This document shows positions 1 through 10,622 of a DNA stretch of 46,471 bases, piece after piece. Each line of letters opens with the position of its first letter. The stretch's first letter is position 1. Origin of the DNA: Candidatus Giovannonibacteria bacterium RIFCSPLOWO2_12_FULL_43_11c (lineage in GTDB: Bacteria > Patescibacteriota > Minisyncoccia > JACPKW01 > UBA11713); contig MFIO01000003.1 in NCBI GenBank assembly GCA_001780775.1, positions 1 to 46,471 of the forward strand, read 5' to 3'. The translations under genes were made by a program, and so were the position numbers. Below the pieces are notes generated by a model that had not been told where the DNA came from, searched no databases, and saw only the letters and a list, made by a program, of their open reading frames with translations.

Positions 1-361
1 CATAATAAGTCGTTCCCCTTATTCCTATATCTCCTACTTTAAGGTCTTCTTTTCCAAGAGCAGTAAGAAGAACACTGAGTTCATCGCCGTTGCTCCCTAT
101 GCCAAGGTTCCTATTAAACGTATGGCACCATTGCTGGCCACCTCCGCCGCCGGAAGTCGGTAGGCCGCGCAGAGAGCTATTAACATTATTAACAACTGTC
201 GCATCCGCACCGAATGACTGCAGTAGGGCTAGAATAGACTGAATTTGAGGCTCGGTAAGAGCCGCACTCGCGGTAAGCGGAGCCACTATTGAAGCCCCCG
301 CAACGAAGAAAACCGCGCTTATAAATAAAAATGAATATAGCCTTGTTTTTCTAATTATCAT
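1..361 (-). CDS. Surface/secreted protein with signal peptide and peptidoglycan-binding-like N-terminus (partial, runs off left edge)
   Basis: Minus-strand reading MIIRKTRLYSFLFISAVFFVAGASIVAPLTASAALTEPQIQSILALLQSFGADATVVNNVNSSLRG... is closely parallel to the N-terminus of the 1199-aa protein at 40467..44066 (ALTESQIQSILSLLQSFGADAATVNNVNSSLRG). Confidence 0.75.
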   Translation of the reverse strand, partial: MIIRKTRLYSFLFISAVFFVAGASIVAPLTASAALTEPQIQSILALLQSFGADATVVNNVNSSLRGLPTSGGGGGQQWCHTFNRNLGIGSNGDELSVLLTALGKEDLKVGDIGIRGTTYY

Positions 362-383
362 ATTCAAAAGTCGCTAGTCTTAT

Positions 384-420
384 AATAGCTGTATTATAGC
401 ACTATAAATTGGGACACAAA
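384..420 (-). promoter_or_regulatory. Candidate promoter for the left-edge surface protein gene
   Basis: Minus strand reads TTGTGT-(15)-TATAAT with an extended TGC before TATAAT, just upstream of the ATG at 361. Spacing is short; prediction by eye. Confidence 0.4.
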
Positions 421-424
421 GGAG

Positions 425-470
425 AAAAAATAAAACATGACCCAGGACGTTCTTCGAACGTCCTGGGTCA
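425..470 (-). terminator. Rho-independent terminator of the 494..991 gene
   Basis: Perfect 15-bp inverted repeat TGACCCAGGACGTTC-TTC-GAACGTCCTGGGTCA (438..470), followed on the minus strand by ATGTTTTATTTTTTC. Confidence 0.8.
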
Positions 471-493
471 TCTGCTTTTGATTTTAGGCCAAT

Positions 494-991
494 TTAGATT
501 TTCATTTCGTGCATACCCTCCCAATCGAGCAGATACATATGAATTTCTGCCTCGTAGTTTTTGCTCTTAAGATAATCAATGAGTACCTGCCGGGCTTTCA
601 AGAGTTCCTGTTGGAGAAAATAAATTTCCCCTTCAGAAGTTTCAAATTTTTTGGCATACTTGCCACAACTCACATGAACTCCGAGATTAACCCTGTGGCA
701 ATCGTGGAGCACCAGCAAATCAAGAATGTCATTGAGGGTCGATGTAAGTTCGCCATCATTCTGCGGGGAGGCAAGTTTTTTCGCTCCTCCAGCAAAATAA
801 TTCCTATCCGGGTTGCTATAACCCTCCTGGCGATAAAACTCTTCATAGTGCTCATTGCACCAACGACAGTCCAAACAGAATACATTGCATGCCTCTGACT
901 TGTAGTGTTCAGGCTCAACATGGAACTTGAGCACAGTAACCATCGGTAGAATTTCCAAACTAGCTCTTGTCATCTTTTTTACGTCCTCCAT
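494..991 (-). CDS. Hypothetical protein resembling the small beta-carbonic-anhydrase-like family
   Basis: 165-aa ORF; CLDCR, AGGAKKL and HVSCGKY match the C-x-D-x-R ... AGG-K-L ... H-x-x-C-G layout. Start may be the internal Met at 973, preceded by GGAGG. Confidence 0.55.
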   Translation of the reverse strand: MEDVKKMTRASLEILPMVTVLKFHVEPEHYKSEACNVFCLDCRWCNEHYEEFYRQEGYSNPDRNYFAGGAKKLASPQNDGELTSTLNDILDLLVLHDCHRVNLGVHVSCGKYAKKFETSEGEIYFLQQELLKARQVLIDYLKSKNYEAEIHMYLLDWEGMHEMKI

Positions 992-1039
992 AAAAAATTT
1001 CTATATAAATATAGCAGACAATGAAATTTTTTGCAATAA

Positions 1040-2197
1040 CTAATACCCCTCCAATTTTTTAGCCTTGTCGTGATCGCGTATTTTCATCAAAGCTTTGGCC
1101 TCAATTTGCCGGATACGCTCGCGGGTGACGCCGAATTCCTTGCCGACTTCTTCTAAAGTATGCGAAATCCCGTCATCCAAACCAAAACGCAAGCGCAAAA
1201 TTTTCTGCTCCCTCGGAGCAAGATCGTTTAGAATCTCGTGAAACTGGTCCTTTAAGAGACGGCGTGCGGCTTCCTGCGACGGGGATAATATTTTTTCGTC
1301 TTCTATAAAATCTCCGAGTAAGGAATCTTCGTCATCTTCGCCGACTGGCTGTTCCAAGGATACGGTCTCCTGCGAAATTTTCTGAATGTGCCTTATTTTA
1401 TCAACCTCAATATTCATCTCGGAAGCAATCTCTTCTGCCAATGGTTCGCGACCCAAATCCTGCGTCAGCCTACGGACAACTTGCTGATATTTCGAGATAG
1501 TCTCAATCATGTGCACCGGGATACGAATGGTCCGCGCCTGATCAGCAAGCGCTCTTGTTATCGCCTGCCTGATCCACCAAGTGGCATAAGTTGAAAATTT
1601 AAATCCCTTTCTCCAATCGAATTTTTCAACGGCCCGGAAAAGCCCCAGATTTCCTTCTTGTATCAAATCAAGTAGCGTCAAATTCGGGGAGCGCCCGACA
1701 TATTTTTTAGCGATTGAGACCACTAAGCGCAAATTCGCCTTGGCAAGCTTATTTTTCGCTTCCTGGTCCCCTTTCTCTATTTTTCTCGCGAGCTCTTTTT
1801 CCTCATCCGCGCTGATAAGGGAAATTTTTCCAATCTCCCTCAAATACATCTGCACAGAATCCGTGCTGAACTCTACGGTCGCTTCCTCCTGCGCCTTCGC
1901 CCCTTTTTCTTTGACCTCCAATTTTTCTCCCTCTAAAACGTATATTCCAATCTCTTCCAATTTTCTATATAAATCATCGAGAAAAATAATATTATCCTCG
2001 ATATGCGGGAACAAATTCAAAATCTCCGAGTACGTTATAAAACCGCGCCCCTTGCCTTTTTCCAGAAGCCCTTCCACTTTCCCTTCCGCGAATTCTTCCG
2101 ATGCTTTTATGGCTCTTGGCTTCCTTGGAACTTTAGCTTTCTTTAGAGTTTTTCCGCCAGAGACGGACTTTATTTTTTTAATTTTGCCTCTTGCCAT
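1040..2197 (-). CDS. rpoD: RNA polymerase primary sigma factor (sigma-70)
   Basis: Regions 2-4 recognisable ([85 protein letters not shown]). Confidence 0.97.
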   Translation of the reverse strand: MARGKIKKIKSVSGGKTLKKAKVPRKPRAIKASEEFAEGKVEGLLEKGKGRGFITYSEILNLFPHIEDNIIFLDDLYRKLEEIGIYVLEGEKLEVKEKGAKAQEEATVEFSTDSVQMYLREIGKISLISADEEKELARKIEKGDQEAKNKLAKANLRLVVSIAKKYVGRSPNLTLLDLIQEGNLGLFRAVEKFDWRKGFKFSTYATWWIRQAITRALADQARTIRIPVHMIETISKYQQVVRRLTQDLGREPLAEEIASEMNIEVDKIRHIQKISQETVSLEQPVGEDDEDSLLGDFIEDEKILSPSQEAARRLLKDQFHEILNDLAPREQKILRLRFGLDDGISHTLEEVGKEFGVTRERIRQIEAKALMKIRDHDKAKKLEGY

Positions 2198-3912
2198 AAA
2201 TAATTAAGTTTGCGAGACTCGTCTTGGAAATCTTTTAAATATTGGGCAAGTTTTTCGCCTTCTCCCGCGGCTTCTGTTTTTCTTATTTCTTCCGAAAGCG
2301 ATTCGAGTTTCGCCCTTACCACTTCTCTTTCGAGCTCTGAAACAAGACTTTTCACCTCCTCCTCCATGTTATCCGCGTCCCCGTATAACAACTCCGCTTC
2401 CAGCGAAAGTTTCGAGAGTTCCGTTTCAAAATCGCTGTTTCCCGCCAAGACCGATTCGAGCATAAGCGAATTCTCCTTTGAAAACAAGTTCTTCAAATTT
2501 TCTCCAACACCAAAAGGTAAGCCAGCTTTCCACTTTAACATACCTAAAATCCTTTCTTCAACTAGATGGCGGCGAGTTTTCGGATCGACATCAACAAACT
2601 TGACCTCCTTAGTAAAAGAATTGCCGCCTCTCCCCAAAACCGAAATCTTCTTAATCTCTTCCCATAGTGGCTCCTCTTTCAACTGTAAAACTTTTGAGGT
2701 TTCCTGAATCCAGTGCGCTTTTTCAATCTCGCTTGAGAACCGCGCGATATACGGGAGGACGGCCGTCCTTGCCTCCGTCCTTATTTTATGCAAATCTCCT
2801 CCAAATTTTTTCCCTAAATTGTCGAGAAAAAAAGCGATCACCGGCTTAGCATTTTTTATCGCACCCGTCCAAAGCACAGGATCCAAAGCCAAAGTCTCCG
2901 CGGGGTCCTTCCCTTCAGGAACATTAATAACATGGACCTCAAATCCAGAATCCAAAGCTAGCTCGTAAGCCCTCTTTGAAGCAGTCTCTCCGGCTTCATC
3001 ATTATCAAAAGCTAACAGTAACTTCGAAGCAAGGCGCTTTATCAAAAAAAGGTGGCTGGATCCAAGAGCCGTTCCGGAAGTCGCGACGGTATTTGTTATC
3101 CCGGCCTGGTGGGACATCAAAGCGTCCATTTGCCCCTCGACGACAATACAGGAATTTTCTTTTCTTGCATCATTTTTCGCGCGATCCCAGAGATAGAGAA
3201 TTTTTGATTTATCGTAGAGAACTGTGTTCGGCGTATTGATGTATTTCCCCTCGTTTGTTTCCTTATTGAATATACGCCCGGAAAAACCGACAACTCGTCC
3301 GGAGGTATCGGCTATCGGAAACATTATTCGCGACCTGAAGCGGTCATAGAATTTTGTTCTTGCGTCTGGATTTGAGCTCAAAATAGCAAGCCCGGCCTTC
3401 GCCGCTTCTTCCGGCTTATATCCCTTTTGCGACAAATGCTTCAAAAGATTTTCCCATCCGTCTGCGGCAAAGCCCAACCTGAAGTCTTTTATAGTTTCTT
3501 CTTTAAGCCCTCTTGAGTACAAATATTTATTGGCCTCACTATTCTCAAGAAGCTCTGAAGAAAAATATTTCGTCGCATCCTCAACGAGATTTAAAAGCCT
3601 TTTCCTTTCTCCGGAAATCCTAGGATCTTCCCGCTTCAAAACCACTCCCGCTCTTTGCGCGAGCATATCGAGCGCTTCGGGAAACTCAATCCCCTCTATC
3701 GTCATCACAAATCTAAATACATCCCCTCCGGCATTACATCCGAAACAGTGCCAAATCTCCCGCGCCGGAGAAACATAAAAGGACGGCGTCTTTTCATTAT
3801 GAAAGGGACAGACCGCCTTGAAATTAGCGCCTGCCTTGGAAAGCCGGATATATGAGCCGATCAAATCGACAATATCCACCCGTTTTTTTATCTCCTCGAT
3901 CGGGGATGACAT
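2170..3912 (-). CDS. dnaG: DNA primase
   Basis: CHC2 zinc finger [30 protein letters not shown] and Toprim region [15 protein letters not shown]; overlaps the rpoD start. Confidence 0.97.
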   Translation of the reverse strand: MSSPIEEIKKRVDIVDLIGSYIRLSKAGANFKAVCPFHNEKTPSFYVSPAREIWHCFGCNAGGDVFRFVMTIEGIEFPEALDMLAQRAGVVLKREDPRISGERKRLLNLVEDATKYFSSELLENSEANKYLYSRGLKEETIKDFRLGFAADGWENLLKHLSQKGYKPEEAAKAGLAILSSNPDARTKFYDRFRSRIMFPIADTSGRVVGFSGRIFNKETNEGKYINTPNTVLYDKSKILYLWDRAKNDARKENSCIVVEGQMDALMSHQAGITNTVATSGTALGSSHLFLIKRLASKLLLAFDNDEAGETASKRAYELALDSGFEVHVINVPEGKDPAETLALDPVLWTGAIKNAKPVIAFFLDNLGKKFGGDLHKIRTEARTAVLPYIARFSSEIEKAHWIQETSKVLQLKEEPLWEEIKKISVLGRGGNSFTKEVKFVDVDPKTRRHLVEERILGMLKWKAGLPFGVGENLKNLFSKENSLMLESVLAGNSDFETELSKLSLEAELLYGDADNMEEEVKSLVSELEREVVRAKLESLSEEIRKTEAAGEGEKLAQYLKDFQDESRKLNYLWQEAKLKK

Positions 3913-4277
3913 TATTTAAAACAGACGGCTTCGATATTATTGCCGTCCGGATCCAAAACAAATGCTGCATAATAATCCGGGCTGTATTCTTCCCTGATTC
4001 CCGGCGCGCCATTATCTTTTCCTCCTGCCTCGAGCACGGCTTTATAAAATTCGTCAACCATGGATTTGTCTCCGACAAGTATTGCGGCATGCTCGCCTCC
4101 CAGATTCTCCTTTCTTTCAACGATCCAAAAATCTGGCATTCCCTTCACGCCAAATCCCGTCACCTTGTGTTGGGGCAAATCCATAACCACTTCATACCCA
4201 AGCGGTGCAAGGGCTTTCACATAAAAATCCTTGCTTTTCTCGTAATTCGAAACGTGTATGCTAACATGCGCGATCAT
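3912..4277 (-). CDS. VOC/glyoxalase family protein
   Basis: 121 aa; HVSIHVSNYEKSKDFYVKALAPLGYE ... AAFVLDPDGNNIEAVC typical of VOC proteins. Confidence 0.9.
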   Translation of the reverse strand: MIAHVSIHVSNYEKSKDFYVKALAPLGYEVVMDLPQHKVTGFGVKGMPDFWIVERKENLGGEHAAILVGDKSMVDEFYKAVLEAGGKDNGAPGIREEYSPDYYAAFVLDPDGNNIEAVCFK

Positions 4278-4286
4278 ATAGCAAGA

Positions 4287-5051
4287 TTATACAACTTCCC
4301 CCTCGAATTCGCGAGTAGCCGCACGATACGCGCAGTAGTCGCACTCGGGAGAGGATTTTGGAATCTCTTTAGACGAAAGGCATGTGTGAATTTTGTTTAT
4401 AACGCCAGAAACCCAATCATCTTTGCCTTTATACGGGATTATTTTTATATCAAATTCCAATTTCCCGTCGAAGGCTTCTTTATCCGCGTCTCCATTTGCG
4501 TATACAAAATACCCAGTGTCTGAAACTTTAAAATTATTTTTGCGGAACAGCCACTGATACATTTCCATCTGCCACTTGTATCCGATCTGCCAATCCGCGT
4601 CCAAGCTGACTTCGCCATCCTTAGACGTTGCTTTGTAATCAACGATGCTCACTTCGCCTTTTGAATCGTGCCAAACATCGTCAATCGCGCCCGTTATGAT
4701 TAGATTTGTATCTTTATCGTGATACTGCATTCCTCCGCCTAAGGCATCGCGCCACTCATCTAATTTTTCGTGCGGAAAAGGAACTAAGTCTAATTTGTAT
4801 TTTTTCATCAAGGGATGCGCCGTCGCTTTCGCGCGGTGCATGTCGAATTCTTTTTTTAGCAATTTGTCTACTGCGGAATTTAGAGAAAACGGATACCCCG
4901 GCGGCTGGGCAACGCCCAAGCGGCGATCTAAATAAAAACATCTGGGACAATTTAGAAATAGGTCAATCTTTGATCTGGATATCTTAAAGGGAATATCTGA
5001 ATTCGGGTCATACAAATTCCTTTTCCGTTTCGCGTTATAGAATTTGGACAT
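4287..5051 (-). CDS. PD-(D/E)XK nuclease-superfamily protein (PDDEXK_1/RecB-like)
   Basis: ISRSKIDLFLNCPRCFYLDRRLG, GAIDDVWHD...SIVDYKATS, and C-terminal Cys cluster CDYCAYR. Start set at internal Met (MSKFYNAKRK); the ORF extends to 5147. Confidence 0.8.
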   Translation of the reverse strand: MSKFYNAKRKRNLYDPNSDIPFKISRSKIDLFLNCPRCFYLDRRLGVAQPPGYPFSLNSAVDKLLKKEFDMHRAKATAHPLMKKYKLDLVPFPHEKLDEWRDALGGGMQYHDKDTNLIITGAIDDVWHDSKGEVSIVDYKATSKDGEVSLDADWQIGYKWQMEMYQWLFRKNNFKVSDTGYFVYANGDADKEAFDGKLEFDIKIIPYKGKDDWVSGVINKIHTCLSSKEIPKSSPECDYCAYRAATREFEGEVV

Positions 5052-5195
5052 TGTATTTAAAGTATATAATATAGATGTATGGTTAGCCATTCCATAGAAG
5101 ATGAGGGGAAAGACGACCGCTGGGGGCCTATCTTTACACGTAGCCATTATTACGGCGATATTGTCCGGAAGCTATTCGTCTCGGGAGACGCGATT

Positions 5196-5510
5196 ATGAT
5201 ATTGACTTATCCATTTTTTATGGACAGAATATTCTTTTCCACATCTATATCCATCTTTGTGATAGTGTCGGTGGGAGTCATTGCCGGATTTTTGAACCCG
5301 CGGCAGAAGTGGGCAAATATTTTGACGTTTATTATCTCCGTAGTAGCTCTGTCGGTTTTTGAATACCATGCCGTAACGGCACTCTCCGGAGAAAATAAAA
5401 ACTCATTCGATTTATTTTTCTGGATTAACCAGATACTCGCGATAATTTTTTTCTTTGCTTTATATTACAGCGCCAAAACAATTCGCGGATTTTATACTAA
5501 TAAAACTTAA
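5196..5510 (+). CDS. Small multi-pass membrane protein, unknown function
   Basis: ORF 5079..5510; hydrophobic segments (IFVIVSVGVIAGFL, ILTFIISVVALSVF, ILAIIFFFALYY). Start probably the internal Met near 5196. Confidence 0.6.
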   Translation: MILTYPFFMDRIFFSTSISIFVIVSVGVIAGFLNPRQKWANILTFIISVVALSVFEYHAVTALSGENKNSFDLFFWINQILAIIFFFALYYSAKTIRGFYTNKT

Positions 5511-7267
5511 GCCGCCGCGAATCCTCCTGCCTGTATTTCCCAAAGCCGTTGATAAGTTCCTTTCTGCGTTTTGAGCAATTCTTCGTGCTTTCCTTCTTCG
5601 ATAATTTTTCCTTCGTCAATAATAACAATCCTATCCATCTGCGTAATCGTGGATAGACGATGCGCAATAACAATTGTTGTGCGGTTTTGCATTAATTTTT
5701 TAAGCGAATCTTGAATAAACATTTCGCTTTCGCTGTCTAAAGACGAGGTCGCCTCGTCCAAAACAAGTATCGGGGAGTTTTTGAGAATCGCCCGGGCGAT
5801 TGCCACACGCTGGCGTTCGCCGCCGGAAAGCTTGATTCCGCGCTCCCCGACCAATGTATCGTAGCCGAGACGGAATGAAGAAATAAATTCATGCGCGTGG
5901 GCCGCCTTGGCGGCCGCAATTACTTCTTCATTGTCAGCCGTAGGCTTCGCATATCGTATATTTTCCATCAAACTCCTGTGAAATAGAATTGGGTCCTGAG
6001 GAACGAGTGCGATACTATCCCTCAATGAATCCTGCGTTACTTCGGCAACATCTTGCCCGTCTATTAAAATTTTTCCGCTACGGATGTCGTAGAAGCGAAA
6101 AAGAAGCTTCGTTATGGTCGATTTTCCTCCGCCCGAAGGACCTATCAGAGCAACCCGCTCTCCCGGCTTGATTTTCAGACTAAAGTTTTCGAGTATTGCT
6201 CCTTCCTCGTGATATCCAAAAGAAACATTCTCAAAATTGATTTCCCCATTTTTCATTTCAAACGTCTTTGCTCCCGATACATCAGCAATTCCGTGCGGCA
6301 GTAGTAAAAGTTCCGTCATCTCGTTTGCGTCCGCGAGCGCTTCGTAAATATTGCGGATATTCCGGCCCGTGCTCCAGAGCTTATCGAATATGCGCAATAA
6401 ATACATCTGCAAAAGCGCAACATCGCCAACCATAATGGTTCCGCGGCTCCACATGATTACCGCGAAATACATAACAAGAAATTCCGCAATGATCATGAAA
6501 ATGCTTTGTATTATATCTCCTACGGTTCCTATATCCCAACTCTTTTTTCTTGCCTTAAATTGCTCGTCAATAACTTTTGCAAAACGTTCGTACTCAAAAG
6601 GGTATCGGGCAAAAGATTTTATATTTACATTATTCGTAATAGTGTCGGCAAGCTGGCCTGTTGTCTTGGTATCCACTTCTGCGCGGTGTATGTCATACGG
6701 CAACCTGAATCGAGAAAAGATAAACACGTACAATAAAACTGCAACACACCACGCCGTCATAATTAATCCAAAAATTCGATACTGCCAGAGGAGGACAAAA
6801 AGAATCATAGCGGTATCCAAAAATGATCTGCCTAAATCAAAAACTAATTGATCTGTGATTTGCTCAAACGCGCGCTCGAAACGCTTTACTTTCGTAACTA
6901 AACTCCCAACAAAATTTGAAGTGAAAAAACCATATGAATGCTTCTGTAAATACTGGTAGCAAGTGTTCATCAGATCTCCCATAACTCTCGCTTGGAAAAA
7001 ATTATTGACGAAATTCATGATTCGCCAAAATAGAATTCTCGTGATATTAGCTATTAAGACAAGAACAACCACATGTATAGCCGGCGAAAGATTATCTTGA
7101 GTACTCGAAGAAGTGAGCAAATTAATCAGGTCTCGGTACAAAAGCGGGATATACGTTTGAATAAACGTCACGACAAGAATGCTGGCGATAAGTACTATTA
7201 CCTGCCAGCTGTATTTGCGGCTATGCCGCCAAAATATTTTCAGCGTTTCTTTCGTGAGCTTATACAT
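5507..7267 (-). CDS. ABC transporter, fused permease/ATP-binding protein
   Basis: Walker A GPSGGGKST, signature LSGGERQR, Walker B ILVLDEATSSLD, H-loop IAHRLSTI; N-terminal TM domain. Confidence 0.95.
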   Translation of the reverse strand: MYKLTKETLKIFWRHSRKYSWQVIVLIASILVVTFIQTYIPLLYRDLINLLTSSSTQDNLSPAIHVVVLVLIANITRILFWRIMNFVNNFFQARVMGDLMNTCYQYLQKHSYGFFTSNFVGSLVTKVKRFERAFEQITDQLVFDLGRSFLDTAMILFVLLWQYRIFGLIMTAWCVAVLLYVFIFSRFRLPYDIHRAEVDTKTTGQLADTITNNVNIKSFARYPFEYERFAKVIDEQFKARKKSWDIGTVGDIIQSIFMIIAEFLVMYFAVIMWSRGTIMVGDVALLQMYLLRIFDKLWSTGRNIRNIYEALADANEMTELLLLPHGIADVSGAKTFEMKNGEINFENVSFGYHEEGAILENFSLKIKPGERVALIGPSGGGKSTITKLLFRFYDIRSGKILIDGQDVAEVTQDSLRDSIALVPQDPILFHRSLMENIRYAKPTADNEEVIAAAKAAHAHEFISSFRLGYDTLVGERGIKLSGGERQRVAIARAILKNSPILVLDEATSSLDSESEMFIQDSLKKLMQNRTTIVIAHRLSTITQMDRIVIIDEGKIIEEGKHEELLKTQKGTYQRLWEIQAGGFAAA

Positions 7268-7276
7268 ATATAAACC

Positions 7277-9385
7277 TTACAGGGTTTTATGGCGTAAAAG
7301 CATCGCGTTAAAAGCCACAATCACGGTTGAAAGAGACATCAAAACCGCCGCGAACGCGGGTTCGAGAAATATTCCTTTGAACGCCAATGCCCCGGCCGCG
7401 AGCGGAATCGCGACGATGTTGTATCCCGTCGCCCAAAACAAATTTTGAATCATCTTTGTATATGTTAATTTAGATAAACGAATAATTTTTGCGATATCGC
7501 GCGGGTCATTACGCACCAAAATTATTCCGGCCGATTCAATCGCAACATTCGTGCCAGCACCAATGGCAATGCCAAGATCAGCTTGAGTGAGCGCCGGGGC
7601 GTCATTCACTCCATCTCCGACCATCGCCACTTTTTGCCCCTTCAATTGCAAAAATTTAACTTTTTCCGATTTCTCTCCAGGGAGAACTTTCGCAAAATAT
7701 TCATCAATGCCAAGCTCTTGGGCCACCCATTTTGCCACGTCTTCCGTATCTCCGGTAATCATGGCTGTTTTAACGCCCATGTCGCGGAGAGTCTTAATTG
7801 CTTCGCGCGATTCCTCGCGGATAACGTCAGTAAGCGCAATTATCCCGAGTATTTTGCCGCCATTAATCACAACATTTATATTTTTACCCTGTCCTGCAAG
7901 CGTGCCAGTTTCCGTTTTTATCCTGCTTGAAAACACCAGGCCGCGATCTTCCGCAAGCGATAAACTGCCGACAAATACTTCCGCTCCGCTTATTTCCGCC
8001 CTGACGCCCTTTCCCGGGATTCTCTGAAAATTTTTTGCTTCCGGAATTTCAATTCCTTTCTTTTTTGCCTCTAAAATCATTGCCTTCGCGAGCGGATGCT
8101 CGGAATGGCTGTTCGCGGAAGCGGCGTACTGAAGAACTTCAAGCTCATTTCCTTCGGTCTCCGGAATAATTTTATCGATCCCGAATTCTCCGCGGGTGAG
8201 CGTCCCTGTTTTATCAAAAAGAACCACATTGATATTTCGCGCCGCCTCAAGAGCAAGCCTCTGCTTTATAAGAAAACCGTTCCGCGCGGCTTTTGTTGTT
8301 GAGATAGACGCGATAAGCGGGATTGCCAGCCCCAGGGCATGCGGACAAGCAATAACAAGAACCGCCACCATGCGCTTTATGGCGAACGCTGGGTCAGCGA
8401 ACGCAAGCCAAGTCGCGAAAGTAATTCCACCAGTTACTACCGCGATAATGGTTAAATAGTAAGCGGCGCGATCCGAGAGCATCTGAAGGCGCGATTTGGA
8501 ACTTTGCGCCTCGGCTACAAGCCGCATGACACCAGCCAAAAAAGTTTCATCGCCTATTTTCGCAACTGTGATTTTTAAAGACCCGTCGCCATTGGTCGTG
8601 CCGGCGATGACCGCGCCACCCTCTTTTTTCGGCACTGGCTTTGATTCTCCCGTAGCGACGGATTCATTGACGTCCGATATTCCTTCTTTTACGATTCCGT
8701 CTGCCGGAATCCTGCCACCCGGCCGGACAAGCACAACATCATCTTTCTTTAATTCAGAGAGTGGAATGATCTCTGATTTTCCGCCTCTAATTACCTCCGC
8801 CTCATCCGGCAATAATTTCGAGAGTTCTTTGAGAGCGCTTTGCGCGCCGGAGACGGCGCGCATCTCAAGCCAGTGGCCGAGAAGCATGATTGTAATCAAT
8901 GTCGCAAGCTCCCAGAAAAGCGTGTCCGCTTGTCCAAGAAAAGTTACCGCGACGCTATAGAAATACGCGACCGAGATCGCAAGTGCGATTAAAGTCATCA
9001 TACCCGGAAGCCTGGCTTTAAGTTCGCGATAAGCGGAAGTGATAAATACCCAGCCGCCGTAGAAAAAAATAATCGAAGCAAATGCGAATGACAGATACGC
9101 GGAGCCCGGAAACGCCAGAGCTTGATAGTGGAGAAGATTTTGCGCGATGTCGGAATACGCGACTATTGGGATGGACAAAATAAAGCTCACCCAAAACTTC
9201 GCTTTGAAGATATTCGTGGAATGTCCGGCGTGTTTATTGTGCTCATCGTGGCTTGATTCTTTCGCTACTTTTTGTTTCGCCGGCACTAAATTCATACCGC
9301 ATTCCGAACACATGCCTGGCTTATCCTGCGTGATTTCCGGATGCATTGGGCAGGTGTATATTTTTTCTGAATTGCTGTGGTTCAT
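7277..9385 (-). CDS. copB: Copper-translocating P-type ATPase (P1B, CPH type, CopB-like)
   Basis: YTCPMHPEITQDKPGMCSECGMNL metal-binding domain, CPH membrane motif (VIACPHALGLAIPL), DKTGTLT, GDGVNDAPAL. Confidence 0.93.
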   Translation of the reverse strand: MNHSNSEKIYTCPMHPEITQDKPGMCSECGMNLVPAKQKVAKESSHDEHNKHAGHSTNIFKAKFWVSFILSIPIVAYSDIAQNLLHYQALAFPGSAYLSFAFASIIFFYGGWVFITSAYRELKARLPGMMTLIALAISVAYFYSVAVTFLGQADTLFWELATLITIMLLGHWLEMRAVSGAQSALKELSKLLPDEAEVIRGGKSEIIPLSELKKDDVVLVRPGGRIPADGIVKEGISDVNESVATGESKPVPKKEGGAVIAGTTNGDGSLKITVAKIGDETFLAGVMRLVAEAQSSKSRLQMLSDRAAYYLTIIAVVTGGITFATWLAFADPAFAIKRMVAVLVIACPHALGLAIPLIASISTTKAARNGFLIKQRLALEAARNINVVLFDKTGTLTRGEFGIDKIIPETEGNELEVLQYAASANSHSEHPLAKAMILEAKKKGIEIPEAKNFQRIPGKGVRAEISGAEVFVGSLSLAEDRGLVFSSRIKTETGTLAGQGKNINVVINGGKILGIIALTDVIREESREAIKTLRDMGVKTAMITGDTEDVAKWVAQELGIDEYFAKVLPGEKSEKVKFLQLKGQKVAMVGDGVNDAPALTQADLGIAIGAGTNVAIESAGIILVRNDPRDIAKIIRLSKLTYTKMIQNLFWATGYNIVAIPLAAGALAFKGIFLEPAFAAVLMSLSTVIVAFNAMLLRHKTL

Positions 9386-10620
9386 ATCGAGTTGTTAGTT
9401 TCAGGCTGGCAAATGCCGCAGGTATCACACAAATTTTCGCCTCTTCGAAATACAGTCACTGCTTTTTGAACTGGGAGAATCGAGAGAAAATAGCGGAAAT
9501 CAACAAATCTGCGTAACAGCCAGCCGATTGATCCATAAAGAGTAATAAAGTCAAGGGACACGGATGCCCATCCGGGGCCGACAGGAAGCGCATAATATAC
9601 TTTTTTCTGCCGATACGTTTTCAAGGGTTTATTCATAATTAAGCGCGAGATATTTTCCGCGGCCGCTTGCCCATCATAAATAGCAGTTTGAGCCATCCCG
9701 GAATTTGCAGTAGCGGCACCATCTCCAACAATAAAGACATTTTCAAATCTTTTCGCGCGGAGAAATTCATCAACGATTACCCTTCCTTTTTCGTCCAACA
9801 AAAGGCAACCAATACTCTTATATAAGTAATTTGACTTCACTCCAGCAGTCCATATAACAGTTTCAGTTTTCATTGTCATCCCCCGAATGCTTATTTGTTC
9901 TATTTCTTCTTTAGTCATCGATCTGTTGGTAAAAATATTTACTCCAATATGCCTCAATCTGTGAGCAATTTTTTTTGATATACGTTCAGGAAAAGCAGGC
10001 AGTATACTTGGCGCTGCCTCGATAAGATCAATTGAGATCAATGATTGATCAACTCCATATTCTTGAGCCAATCTCTTCATGAATATGGCAAGCTCTCCCG
10101 AAAGTTCGATCCCGCTCGGCCCCGCGCCAACAACTACAACTTGCAGCAAACATACTTTTTCATCCTGATTATTTTTCAGTTTTTTGCATTCGATAAAAAG
10201 ATCGTGCAAATGCATTTTCAAACGCATTGCTTCGGAGATCGATTTAAAACTGAAAGAAAATTTTTCCAGGCCGGGGATGTTGAAATAGGCGGTTTCAGAA
10301 CCAAGCGCTAAAACCAAATAATCAAATTTATAATCGGCGCCGGACGCACCCCTTGCAATTTTTTTCAGAGGATCAACGCTTTTGATTGCATCGAGAGCGA
10401 ACGCAATATTTTTTTTCTCAAATATCTCGCTAATCGGTATGCACACTTCTAGGGGCGACCGTCCAGTTACGACGCGGTAGAGCGCGGGCTTATATTCAAA
10501 ATGTGATTTGTCTGAAATAAGCGCGATCTCTGTATTGGAAATATTTTCTTTTTCCAGAGTGAGAGCTGCGGATATGCCTCCGAAACCGCCCCCAACAATA
10601 AGTATTTTGTTGTTGGTCAT
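9382..10620 (-). CDS. NAD(P)/FAD-dependent oxidoreductase (NDH-2-like) with CxxCxxC tail
   Basis: ILIVGGGFGGISAALTLEKE, VVVVGAGPSGIELSGELA, ENVFIVGDGAATANSGMAQTA; C-terminus CDTCGICQPETNNSI; stop TGA overlaps the copB start (ATGA). Confidence 0.88.
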   Translation of the reverse strand: MTNNKILIVGGGFGGISAALTLEKENISNTEIALISDKSHFEYKPALYRVVTGRSPLEVCIPISEIFEKKNIAFALDAIKSVDPLKKIARGASGADYKFDYLVLALGSETAYFNIPGLEKFSFSFKSISEAMRLKMHLHDLFIECKKLKNNQDEKVCLLQVVVVGAGPSGIELSGELAIFMKRLAQEYGVDQSLISIDLIEAAPSILPAFPERISKKIAHRLRHIGVNIFTNRSMTKEEIEQISIRGMTMKTETVIWTAGVKSNYLYKSIGCLLLDEKGRVIVDEFLRAKRFENVFIVGDGAATANSGMAQTAIYDGQAAAENISRLIMNKPLKTYRQKKVYYALPVGPGWASVSLDFITLYGSIGWLLRRFVDFRYFLSILPVQKAVTVFRRGENLCDTCGICQPETNNSI

Positions 10621-10622
10621 GG

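Noticed and set aside
509-898. Plus-strand ORF of 129 aa opposite 494..991
   Set aside because: Antisense to a better-supported gene with its own SD and terminator; composition looks like shadow translation.
1740-2707. Plus-strand ORFs (155 and 165 aa) opposite rpoD/dnaG
   Set aside because: Ser/Phe-rich shadow ORFs of conserved genes.
3852-4523. 223-aa plus-strand ORF
   Set aside because: Antisense to the VOC and PD-(D/E)XK genes, no recognisable motifs.
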